A stretch of DNA of 64,000 nt from Planctomycetaceae bacterium UBA2671 (GTDB lineage: Bacteria > Planctomycetota > Planctomycetia > Planctomycetales > Planctomycetaceae), in NCBI GenBank assembly GCA_002359185.1, contig DEML01000094.1:20881-84880 (forward strand), written 5' to 3'. Below, one piece after another: positions 1 to 7,590 of this stretch (the stretch's first letter is position 1; each line of letters opens with the position of its first letter). The notes below the pieces were generated by a model, which was given only the letters and a program-made list of their open reading frames with translations, made no database searches and was not told the origin of the DNA. The position numbers and the translations under genes are program-made.

Positions 1-268
1 GGATTCTGATCTCCGGGATACCGAACAGGTTCCGCTGCTCGAAGAGGGTGGGATCGAAGCCTTCATCCGGCGCGAAGTCACGCCACACGCTTTAGATGCC
101 TGGTTTGACGAAAGCTCGATCAAAATCGGCTATGAGATCAACTTTAATCGCTACTTTTATAAACCGAAAACGCTTCGTAGCCTCGAAGAAATCAGGGCCG
201 ATATTCTCGCTTTAGAACAAGAGACTGAAGGATTGCTGATGGAAATCGTCGGTGGACGTGCAAAATGA
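1..268 (+). CDS. hsdM: 3' end of type I restriction DNA methylase subunit (HsdM), truncated by the window edge
   Basis: An open frame read from base 2 runs to a TGA at 266-268 and gives about 88 residues. The sequence has the usual HsdM tail: a REVTPHALDAWFDE stretch, then KIGYEINFNRYFYKP, then a short coiled helix (EEIRADILALEQETEG). In the family this follows the N6-adenine methylase domain, which here lies outside the window. The protein would methylate host DNA together with HsdS. The locus downstream is broken: no HsdS is seen and HsdR is internally deleted, so the methylase may be an orphan. Recognition of the family is good; the state of the rest of the gene is unknown. Confidence 0.8.
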   Translation, partial: DSDLRDTEQVPLLEEGGIEAFIRREVTPHALDAWFDESSIKIGYEINFNRYFYKPKTLRSLEEIRADILALEQETEGLLMEIVGGRAK

Positions 269-308
269 AGTTATCCAGTAGGACTAAACAAAACGGAAAC
301 TTAGTACA

Positions 309-1355
309 ATGCCAATAACAGCAGAGATTATTCAGGGAGCAGTTGATCGCTATTGGCGAGAGTTCGACCGCTACGCGAAACTATCTGAGTTTGTGGGTGA
401 GGCGTGTCGTCAACTGCTTGAACAAGATGTCATTCGAGGCTCAGTTCAATGGAGAGCTAAGAATCCAGAGCGACTCAGAGGGAAACTGGAAAAATGGATG
501 AAGGCAGACGAGCATCAAGAAATCAACTCGGTCGACGATGTGTTTATCGTTCTCAAAGATTTAGCGGGATCACGGATCACAACTTATATCGAATCCGAAC
601 GAGTGAAGGTCGTTTCCAGCTTAGGAAAACGATTTGACGGATTAGGTGGAGCCGAAGTAACTCCCGATGTCAAAGATGTACCTGGCAGTTTCTACCGCGC
701 GACGCATTGTATTGTCACGCTCAAGGCGGAAGACCTAATCGGACGCTACGAAAATCTCAGAGGGTTAGGTTGTGAAATCCAAGTGTGCAGCTTGCTAGCC
801 CACGTTTATAACGAGATTGAGCACGACCTTCGATATAAGCCGCTTTCGGGGGAGTTATCGAAGCAAGAAACGGGCTTGCTTGACGGACTTGGACATTTGG
901 TTGCGTGTGGCGACATTGTCATCAATCAAACATTGAACGCCGTGGCAGAAAGGCAACGAGAGAACACCGATCAGTTTGAGGATGAATATGATTTCGTGAC
1001 TCGAATGCGGACGTTGTTTCCATCTGCAAGTAACTTCGCTTCAAATGCTGGGCAGTTGTATGAAGTATGCACCAAACTTGATCTCGATTCACCCGAGAAG
1101 ATCAAAACCGCTATACAATACGACGAGAACTCAACCCCAGAAGTAGCGAGACAGGAGGCTATTTCGCTTGCACCACAAGTTGCTGCTGATGGTGGACAAC
1201 TCGAAATCGAAGTGGAGAGCTCAGATCAGTTGTTGATCCTATTGTTAAAGGATCACGAACTGGTCACAAAACTGAAAGGACTCTTCCCATCTGGACGAGG
1301 TGTCGGTCGTGCACCTCGTTTCCTATCAATCGCCAAACGAATGGACGAGGGGTAG
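309..1355 (+). CDS. RelA/SpoT-domain (alarmone synthetase-like) protein in a restriction locus
   Basis: 348 residues. The RelA/SpoT nucleotidyltransferase core is readable: a basic stretch near residues 46-64 (VQWRAKNPERLRGKLEKW), DLAGSRI at 84-90 (metal-site Asp in Rel enzymes), YRATHCIV at 129-136 (base-stacking Tyr) and CEIQVCSLLAHVYNEIEHDL at 155-174 (the conserved E-x-Q strand and following helix). There is no HD hydrolase, TGS or ACT domain, so it is a stand-alone synthetase type with about 170 extra C-terminal residues I do not recognise. Known members make (p)ppGpp or pppApp, or pyrophosphorylate tRNA when they act as toxins; which applies here is unknown. It sits between hsdM and the hsdR remnant, which suggests a defence-linked role. 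The start has only a weak ribosome site. Confidence 0.75.
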   Translation: MPITAEIIQGAVDRYWREFDRYAKLSEFVGEACRQLLEQDVIRGSVQWRAKNPERLRGKLEKWMKADEHQEINSVDDVFIVLKDLAGSRITTYIESERVKVVSSLGKRFDGLGGAEVTPDVKDVPGSFYRATHCIVTLKAEDLIGRYENLRGLGCEIQVCSLLAHVYNEIEHDLRYKPLSGELSKQETGLLDGLGHLVACGDIVINQTLNAVAERQRENTDQFEDEYDFVTRMRTLFPSASNFASNAGQLYEVCTKLDLDSPEKIKTAIQYDENSTPEVARQEAISLAPQVAADGGQLEIEVESSDQLLILLLKDHELVTKLKGLFPSGRGVGRAPRFLSIAKRMDEG

Positions 1356-1366
1356 TACTTTTTATA

Positions 1367-1531
1367 ATGATCAACCTAAAACCAAATCTGGAAATCAAAG
1401 ACTTTGAGCAACCATCCCAGTCGCACGAGCAGTTCAAGCTCGCCGATTTCAATGGCCGCACTGAACGCTATCAAGTAATCGCCGATCACATTTGGAATCC
1501 AGATCGCTTGCTCGTGGAGGGAGACCAATGA
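1367..1531 (+). CDS. small ORF of 54 codons in the decayed restriction locus, function unknown
   Basis: ATG at 1367, stop TGA at 1529-1531, directly after the RelA/SpoT gene. The product contains FNGRTERYQVIADHIWNPDR and ends in VEGDQ. It reads like the tail of a larger protein rather than a complete domain, so it may be a surviving fragment of a lost restriction-locus gene. I do not recognise the family. Confidence 0.3.
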   Translation: MINLKPNLEIKDFEQPSQSHEQFKLADFNGRTERYQVIADHIWNPDRLLVEGDQ

Positions 1532-1795
1532 GTCGAGTGGAAACTTTTCCGGAAGCCACTAACTCGGATGGATATAGCTGATCGAGTTCGGGCTTGCTAC
1601 CTGCACGCCTGTTTGAAATATGCAAATCGAGATTACCTGACAAATGGTTCGATTCGCGAGCGGTTTGGAATCGAGAAAGAGAATAGCGCGATGGCATCCC
1701 GTTACATACGCGAGGCCGTCGAAGATGGAATGATCCACGCCGTCGATGCTGATGCCTCAAAAAAATATATGAAGTATGTGCCCTTCTGGGCCTGA
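1532..1795 (+). pseudogene. C-terminal remnant of an AlbA_2/winged-helix ATP-binding protein
   Basis: The open frame runs from just after a stop at 1529-1531 to TGA at 1793-1795; the first ATG is at 1568. The readable part (MDIADRVRACYLHACLKY, then RERFGIEKENSAMASRYIRE, then a KYMKYVPFWA end) matches the C-terminal winged-helix tail of Schlafen-AlbA_2 ATP-binding proteins that commonly sit inside type I restriction loci. The AlbA_2 and ATPase parts are missing, so this is most simply a deletion remnant. A short independent protein from the ATG at 1568 (75 residues) is possible but less likely. Family assignment is from recall of the motif only. Confidence 0.5.
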
Positions 1796-1918
1796 TTGCT
1801 TTATTTGACTGGATTCGTACCTGAGCTCACAATGAATCGTTCGCCATATCATAACACAATATATAACAACACCTTACGGCATTTTATCTTATTTGACGGT
1901 TATTTGACTGGGAGTCCT

Positions 1919-1948
1919 GTTACACATGTTCCATGCAACGTGTGTAAC
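1919..1948. promoter_or_regulatory. 30-bp imperfect palindrome upstream of the hsdR remnant
   Basis: The segment beginning GTTACACA and ending TGTGTAAC reads the same on both strands at 26 of 30 positions. It lies about 110 bases before the hsdR-remnant ATG in an AT-rich gap. Direct repeats TTATTTGACTGG at 1801-1812 and 1900-1911, with a near copy at 1889-1899, sit just upstream. This looks like an operator or recombination site; no function can be assigned. Confidence 0.4.
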
Positions 1949-2057
1949 GACATGTAACTGAAGTTTTACGAAAACTCAATGAGCGACCGTAAATGATTTC
2001 CCTGCAACTCCTTACGTCCGTAGCAGGATGTACTACGAACCCCTACAGGGTGAGATA

Positions 2058-2807
2058 ATGAAAACAGATACCTCCGAATACGGTCTTGAAAGCCTGATCG
2101 TCAAACACATGACATCAACCGGTTGGATCGCTGGTGCGCCGAGTGATTATGACCGGGCGTACGCAGTCGACTTGGTTCAGCTCTGTGAGTTCATCAAGAC
2201 GACTCAGGAGCCGCTGGTGGAAGCATTCGATCTGGAGGAAGGCGGGCCGTCACGCCTCAAGTTTCTGGCCCGTTTGCAGGGAGAGATTACCAAGCGGGGA
2301 ACGATTGACGTCTTACGCAACGGCATTAAGAGTGGGCCACATCATGTCGATCTGTTCTATGGCACACCGACACCAGGCAGCTACCGTGTCGAGAAACACG
2401 CTGCGATGCAGATTCAGCTTGCAGACGAGAACGCAGAAATCGAACCTGTCCCCACTGGAGTTGGCGGGAGCGGGGCAGAAGCCGAACTGGACAAGCTGTC
2501 AAACATCGTCAAAGCCTTCAACGACCAGTTCGGCAACATCCCCTGGGCCGACAGCGATCGCGTAAACAAACTCATCACCGAAGATATCCCAGCCAAAGTC
2601 GATGCCGACCCGGCCTACCAGAACGCAAAGAAACAAGGCGATAAAAGCAAGGCTCGCATCGAACACGACGCCGCCTTGGGACGTGTCATCCTGGGATTGC
2701 TGAATGACGACACGGAACTATTCAAACAATGGAGCGACAACGCAGGATTCAAACGCTGGCTTGCGGATACGGTGTTTGGACTGACATATGATAATCGAAT
2801 CGCTTGA
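2058..2807 (+). pseudogene. hsdR: HsdR restriction subunit with the nuclease/helicase core deleted in frame
   Basis: 249 codons from ATG 2058; GGTGAG at 2049-2054 supports this start. Residues 1-107 are the N-terminus of a type I restriction subunit (TSEYGLESLIVKHMTS, then LKFLARLQGEITKRGTIDVL, then HHVDLFYGTPTPG). From about residue 108 (SYRVEKHAAMQIQLADENAE) to the end the sequence is the C-terminal helical region of the same family, ending WLADTVFGLTYDN. The PD-(D/E)XK nuclease and both RecA-like motor domains, normally about 700-800 residues, are absent. The join lies near 2379 and keeps the frame. The product cannot translocate or cut DNA, though the C-terminal part could still bind the methylase complex. 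Confidence 0.8.
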
Positions 2808-2855
2808 CTTAAATCGAAATCGGCGACGCTGCCAACATATACGTAAGGTAACATC

Positions 2856-3461
2856 ATGATGACTGAATATGATCTTTCTGACTGTGGACTCCAAGGCTTG
2901 AACATGCTGAGTATTGAGGGTGTGCTGACTAAGGTTCGTATCGTAGCGGGGGCGCCGATACTGTTCATGCTGGATGAGCATCATACTACTCCGGCATGCA
3001 TCAAACAAAATATTCAGAACACTCAAGTGTTGATCAATGGTGCAGATGTGCAAGCCCTTTATGTTGAAAGCCACAAGGCAGGTGAGGCCGCGTCTCAACT
3101 TTCTCTTGTCAGTGCAAATAGTGTGTTCGCGGATCATTTTATCGAACAATGCCAGGTCGTAATCGAAGGTGTCGAGAACAAAGAGCTACATGAGCAGCAA
3201 CATATTGATGTGGCCCCCCCCTTGTGGAATGAAATCACAGTTCGGTCACATCCATATGACCGTGCGCGATCACTCAGCTTTATTGCCAGCGTGTTTCGTA
3301 ACTGGAGGTCGCGAGGAATGACAGGAAATGCAGTTCTAAACATGGGAGGTCATCATGCGGACGACATCTGTGACTGGATTGCACTCGGAGCATTAGACTC
3401 GCTCTCAGGAGTCTCCGATCTCAGCTATTTGAGGATTCGTCCAACGGCACACCCACCATAG
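2856..3461 (+). CDS. hypothetical protein, 201 residues
   Basis: Two ATGs (2856 and 2859) follow AAGGT at a usable distance. I do not recognise a family. The N-terminal half has a hydrophobic strand then Asp-Glu-His-His (ILFMLDEHH) and a later YVESHKAG, vaguely like the EH-containing ChaN/TraB fold, but this is weak. The C-terminal half has MGGHHADDICDW. There is no signal peptide or membrane segment. It lies between the hsdR remnant and the macro-domain operon, separated from the latter by 200 bases, so it is probably transcribed apart from it. Confidence 0.55.
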   Translation: MMTEYDLSDCGLQGLNMLSIEGVLTKVRIVAGAPILFMLDEHHTTPACIKQNIQNTQVLINGADVQALYVESHKAGEAASQLSLVSANSVFADHFIEQCQVVIEGVENKELHEQQHIDVAPPLWNEITVRSHPYDRARSLSFIASVFRNWRSRGMTGNAVLNMGGHHADDICDWIALGALDSLSGVSDLSYLRIRPTAHPP

Positions 3462-3662
3462 AATCACTGATACAAAACTGCAGCGGAGTACGCTTTGGCC
3501 TCTGACTGGGTGAGGCGATGACTTTGTTGAATCTACATCTCCAGATCAGATTACGATGGTGCATGCAGCAGTAGATTTAGGTACTATAGGTATCAGTGAA
3601 TGATAGTAAGCTGATGCTGAGTAATGATTAACTCATATTAAACTGATGAATGGAAGAGAAAC

Positions 3663-5036
3663 GTGGCGGTATTCTGGACTAACAAATCTGTGCAGCCATT
3701 TGCCGACGCTGGTGACCCAGTATCTGCATTGATTGATCACGCAAATAATGTTCTCTTGGAGGCTGTCGAAAATGGTTGGACTGGTCCACCTTTCGACACG
3801 TTTGAGTTAGCGAATCTGCTTGGGATCGCCGTTATACCCTGCGAATCGATACGCGATGCAAGACTTGTTGCGCTATCCAAGGGGCTCTATCGAATCGAGT
3901 ACAATCCGCTTCAACCAAAAGCACGAATACGGTTTTCGATAGCCCATGAGATCGCCCATACATTCTTTCCGGATTGTCACGAAATCGTTCGCAACCGTGC
4001 ACCAAAACATGAGATTGAAGGGGATGAATGGCAACTTGAGATGTTATGTAACATTATCGCATCAGAGTTACTAATGCCGCTCGGCAGCTTCCCTGAAATA
4101 GGTCACTCTGAGTTTTCGATCGACAACTTGTTGCGATTACGTACAAGATTTCAAGTTTCAACTGAAGCGGTTTTATTGCGTTTCCTGAAACTTTCAAGAA
4201 TACCATGTGCGGTGTTTGCAGCATCTGGCCAACAAGGTAGTTCCACAGTTTTGAGAATCGACTACATCAGGTGCGCCAATGGCTGGCAACTACCATTCAA
4301 GAGCAGCTGGAAAATCCCATCTAATAGTGTTGTCAACGAGTGTGAGTCTATTGGATTTACAGCTAAGGGCACTGAAGTCTGGGATTCAGTGGTAGGCGAG
4401 ATGCAAATCGAGTGTGTTGCGATTCCATCATACCCTGGGTCAGATCGACCGCGTGTTGTCGGCCTGCTGGCTCCAACCGATGCTGAGAAAATGGATATTC
4501 CCACCATCCAATATCTAGATGGTGATGCAACTTCTCCTCGGGGTGATGGAAACCGTATCGTTGCTCATGTTGTGAATGACGCAACGCCCAGATGGGGTGG
4601 TGGATTTGCCAAAGTGGTCAGTCGAACTTGGCCAAATGCTCAGCAAGACTTCATTTCGTGGGCTAAGCAGAATCAAAATAGACTAAATCTGGGCAATAAC
4701 TGTTTATTTCAGATCGAGGACGATCTTTGGGTATTTCATATGGTTGCACAACATGGCTACCGTCAATCCTTGCAACCTGGGATACGGTACCATCACTTGG
4801 AAACATGTTTACATGCACTGCTTGAGATTGCCAACGAGCACGTCGCATCGGTCCATATGCCTCGTATAGGGTGTGGTCAAGCGGGTGGAAACTGGTCGGT
4901 TGTAGCTGAGTTGATTGATGACATTTTGTGCCGCAACGGTATCGACGTGACTGTTTACACGCTTCCAACTGAACGGGCTAAATGGGAAAAACCTGAACGC
5001 CAGCGAACCCTTTTCGATTTCTCAGATTCCGAGTGA
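3663..5036 (+). CDS. ImmA/IrrE metallopeptidase fused to a DarG/TARG1-like macro domain
   Basis: 457 residues from a GTG start with GGAAGAG 5 bases upstream. Residues 30-180 are an ImmA/IrrE (M78) zinc peptidase: HEIAH at 95-99 and the downstream helix with E126 and SELLMP at 134-139. Residues about 283-435 are a macro domain: DGDAT at 286-290, AHVVND at 301-306, WGGGFA at 311-316, MPRIGCGQAGGNW at 399-411 and TVYTL at 430-434. The last motif resembles TARG1 and the DarG antitoxin, which remove ADP-ribose from protein or DNA. The TARG1 catalytic Asp position is not Asp here. The tail RQRTLFDF is short. IrrE proteases often cleave a repressor, so this may be sensor and ADP-ribose eraser in one chain. 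It is the first gene of a three-gene operon; the next starts 17 bases on. Confidence 0.8.
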   Translation: MAVFWTNKSVQPFADAGDPVSALIDHANNVLLEAVENGWTGPPFDTFELANLLGIAVIPCESIRDARLVALSKGLYRIEYNPLQPKARIRFSIAHEIAHTFFPDCHEIVRNRAPKHEIEGDEWQLEMLCNIIASELLMPLGSFPEIGHSEFSIDNLLRLRTRFQVSTEAVLLRFLKLSRIPCAVFAASGQQGSSTVLRIDYIRCANGWQLPFKSSWKIPSNSVVNECESIGFTAKGTEVWDSVVGEMQIECVAIPSYPGSDRPRVVGLLAPTDAEKMDIPTIQYLDGDATSPRGDGNRIVAHVVNDATPRWGGGFAKVVSRTWPNAQQDFISWAKQNQNRLNLGNNCLFQIEDDLWVFHMVAQHGYRQSLQPGIRYHHLETCLHALLEIANEHVASVHMPRIGCGQAGGNWSVVAELIDDILCRNGIDVTVYTLPTERAKWEKPERQRTLFDFSDSE

Positions 5037-5052
5037 TAATAGGGAACGCTGA

Positions 5053-6666
5053 ATGGAAAACGTAATCGTCCTGTTGTCAGGCTCTGTTGCTTCAGGCAAG
5101 AGTACACTTGCATCGCTGTTGGAGCGAGAGTTCGACTGCCGAGTAATCAAGACATGGCAGCTGCTAAAGGCTGTTGATCCTGCAGTGAATCTAGACAGAG
5201 GTTCGCTACAGGTATTGGGAGAAAGCTTGGATAAGAAGACTGGAGGGGAGTGGGTTGTCGAAGAACTGGATAAAGTTATTAGGTCATCCCCTTTAAAAAG
5301 CATTGTGATCGTAGATGCAGTGCGCATTCAGGGACAAATCGACGCTATTCGTCGTGGTTATGGTCGAAATGTCAAGCATATTCACTTGGAAGCACCGAAT
5401 GATACACTTGAGGCTCGATATGAGGGTCGAGACCGTAAATCAATCAAGGAGTTTGAATCGCATTCGGAGGTCTTGAAAGATAATACTGAACAAGCGGTAC
5501 CTAAACTTGCAAGAACTGCAGACATAGTTATTGATACACACCGTAACACACCAGACGACGTTTTGGTTCGTTCTGCGTGTCACTTGGGGCTCTATGGCCG
5601 GGGTTATGATAGGCACGTAGACGTTCTAATCGGTGGACAGTACGGAAGTGAGGGGAAGGGACAGATTGCCGCGTATCTCGCTCCTGAATATGATGTATTG
5701 ATCCGTGTTGGTGGTCCCAATGCTGGTCACAGTGTATATGAAAATCCGACCCCTGACGTATTTCATTCGCTTCCTTCAGGAACTAATCGAGCGACCAACT
5801 CAAAGATAGTGCTCGGTGCTGGAGCTGTTGTGAATATTGAGACCCTTTGGCACGAAATCAACTCATGCGAGTTGTCCCCAGATCGCTTGACTATAGATCC
5901 ACAGGTCTTACTGATAACGAAGAGGGACATTACAAGTGAAAATGCAAACGTAAAAAGCATGGGATCGACTGGGCAGGGAGTTGGAGCCGCAACTGCTCGA
6001 CGTATACTTCATCGCGGTGTACGATCTGTACCTATGGCTCGTGACGTGGAAAAGTTGAGGCCATATATTCGGCCCGCTAACGAAGTAATCGAACATGCTT
6101 GCAGAAATGGAAAAAGGTTGTTTCTTGAAGGTACACAAGGCACCGGGTTGAGTCTTTACCACGGCGATTATCCTCATGTAACATCTCGCGACACGACGGT
6201 CGCAGGATGTCTAGCTGAAGCAGGAATCTCGCCCAATCGGGTGAGAAAAGTTATTATGGTTTGTCGAACATACCCGATACGCGTGCAGAATCCAGAAGCT
6301 GAAGGAACACATTCTGGTCCAATGTCACAGGAAATCTCTTTGGAAGAAATAGCACTTCGATCAGGTATTTTACTCACTGATTTAAAGAAGACAGAAACAA
6401 CTACAACAACAAAACGACAGAGACGTATTTCTGAGTTTGACTGGAGGCTACTCAAGCGAGCTGCCGAGCTCAATGCTCCAACGGATATCGCATTGACTTT
6501 TGTGGACTACCTCGGTGTCAAGAATCAAGATGCGAGGCGATTCGAGCAACTGACTGATGTCACACTACGATTTATAGAAGAAGTAGAACGAGTCGGGGGA
6601 GCACCGGTATCTCTGATTGCAACTCGCTTTCACCACCGGAGCATCATAGACCGTCGTGGATGGTAG
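5053..6666 (+). CDS. P-loop nucleotide kinase fused to PurZ-like adenylosuccinate-synthetase domain
   Basis: 537 residues, ATG preceded by AGGGA. Residues 1-165 form a small P-loop kinase: GSVASGKS at 10-17, IVIVDAVR at 84-91 and a lid with YEGRDRK at 123-129, like dNMP or dephospho-CoA kinases. Residues about 188-537 are a PurA-fold ligase: GGQYGSEGKG at 194-203, NAGH at 223-226 (catalytic His retained), STGQGVG at 305-311, LEGTQGT at 358-364, TTKRQRR at 452-458 and TFVDYLG at 482-488. Normal PurA has GDEGKGK, where Asp is the general base; here it is Ser199. PurZ of Z-genome phages, which condenses (d)GMP with aspartate, has the same Asp-to-Ser change. The GTP-recognition TKLD is TFVD, so the phosphate donor may not be GTP. 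This is not a housekeeping purA. Product and substrate are inferred only. Confidence 0.8.
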   Translation: MENVIVLLSGSVASGKSTLASLLEREFDCRVIKTWQLLKAVDPAVNLDRGSLQVLGESLDKKTGGEWVVEELDKVIRSSPLKSIVIVDAVRIQGQIDAIRRGYGRNVKHIHLEAPNDTLEARYEGRDRKSIKEFESHSEVLKDNTEQAVPKLARTADIVIDTHRNTPDDVLVRSACHLGLYGRGYDRHVDVLIGGQYGSEGKGQIAAYLAPEYDVLIRVGGPNAGHSVYENPTPDVFHSLPSGTNRATNSKIVLGAGAVVNIETLWHEINSCELSPDRLTIDPQVLLITKRDITSENANVKSMGSTGQGVGAATARRILHRGVRSVPMARDVEKLRPYIRPANEVIEHACRNGKRLFLEGTQGTGLSLYHGDYPHVTSRDTTVAGCLAEAGISPNRVRKVIMVCRTYPIRVQNPEAEGTHSGPMSQEISLEEIALRSGILLTDLKKTETTTTTKRQRRISEFDWRLLKRAAELNAPTDIALTFVDYLGVKNQDARRFEQLTDVTLRFIEEVERVGGAPVSLIATRFHHRSIIDRRGW

Positions 6667-6677
6667 GACTTTTGAAC

Positions 6678-7307
6678 ATGGCATTTTCAGACAATCACTT
6701 TATTCGCACGCGACCATATCTATATCATTTGACGGATCGCAACAATCTGGATCACTTACGCGTAACGTCATTATTGATGAGTGCGGCTGCCCTCATGCGA
6801 CAGGCTAAAGAAACAACTTATCTTCGGAGCAAACGCCAGTCATCAATACAAGTAACTATTAACAAGCGACTGGTCAGCATACGGGATCAGCAGCCACTAT
6901 ATGCGGGCAACGTAGCATTTCAAGATGGGTACTTATTTGAAGATCTCATTGAAATGTTAAACGAACGCGTCTTCTTCTGGCCAGGTAGGCCAGACGGTCC
7001 GATTGACTATGGTCAACGGCATTTTGAACGCTACATGAACGATCATCCCGTCATCCTACGGATTAAAACCGCCGACCTGTTTCAATGTAACAATAGCGTT
7101 TCACCTCTTTATTGCCGTTACAACTCTGGTTCTCCGCGTTGCTCTAAAGGCCATGGTAGTCCACGTGGTCCTTCAACTTTTGTAAAAGCAGTAGATGCTG
7201 ACTTTACAGCGAGCGCAACAGTCGAAATCACTTTCGTTGATCAAGTTACCTTGCCGAAGCGAGTCGAAATAAGTAACTCTACCAGAGGCCCGTGGCGATT
7301 GCTCTGA
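6678..7307 (+). CDS. DUF7002/ART-like protein, third gene of the macro-PurZ operon
   Basis: 209 residues from ATG 6678; the ribosome site TAGGAC overlaps the stop of the previous gene, so translation is probably coupled. An upstream ATG at 6660 overlaps the previous gene by 7 bases and lacks a site. The protein starts YLYHLTDRNNLDHLR, like the YH-x-T-x-x-NL opening of DarT/ART-type domains and of DUF7002, and continues with VSIRDQQPL, LNERVFFWPG and a late SPLYCRYNSG/RGPSTF block typical of DUF7002 as I recall it. If the ART fold is right, this is the ADP-ribose writer paired with the macro-domain eraser of the first gene. No catalytic residues can be fixed from sequence alone. Confidence 0.6.
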   Translation: MAFSDNHFIRTRPYLYHLTDRNNLDHLRVTSLLMSAAALMRQAKETTYLRSKRQSSIQVTINKRLVSIRDQQPLYAGNVAFQDGYLFEDLIEMLNERVFFWPGRPDGPIDYGQRHFERYMNDHPVILRIKTADLFQCNNSVSPLYCRYNSGSPRCSKGHGSPRGPSTFVKAVDADFTASATVEITFVDQVTLPKRVEISNSTRGPWRLL

Positions 7308-7448
7308 GTTGCATGAGGCTAACCCAGTTAAATGATGCTAAAATAGTCCACGCAGAATCTACACTTTACTCATTCAGTTAGTTGCTGAGAAGTTCATGGC
7401 TATAACAGGACACGGGTTGGAGGCGATTCACCTCCAATCAACATTCGC

Positions 7449-7514
7449 GTGTCTGACGTGTCTGATTTCGTGTCTGATCTTTGAAGATTTCAGAAAAATC
7501 TCCGTCGTGTCTGA
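7449..7514. repeat. four direct copies of GTGTCTGA at the island edge
   Basis: GTGTCTGA occurs at 7449-7456, 7458-7465, 7470-7477 and 7507-7514. The cluster sits between the last island gene and the terminator before lpxA. Closely spaced 8-base repeats of this kind can be integrase arm-binding sites or an operator. No integrase gene is nearby. An open frame across it (7396-7614) shows no recognisable protein. Apart from this and the terminator, the 7308-7749 gap holds nothing I can name. Confidence 0.4.
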
Positions 7515-7590
7515 TTTCCTAAAGCCATTGATACCAAATGGTTTAAGGCCATTATTTTTGGGTCAAGATGCCTCCCCCCCGCCTCCACTC

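Noticed and set aside
5053..6666. Housekeeping purA
   Set aside because: Fused to a kinase, lacks the catalytic Asp and lies in a defence island; more likely an accessory PurZ-like enzyme.
7449..7514. CRISPR array
   Set aside because: Repeats are only 8 bases with unequal spacing of 9, 12 and 37; no cas genes.
7560..7590. tRNA or tmRNA 3' end
   Set aside because: The CCTCCAC ending looks suggestive, but I could not fold acceptor, T or anticodon arms around it.
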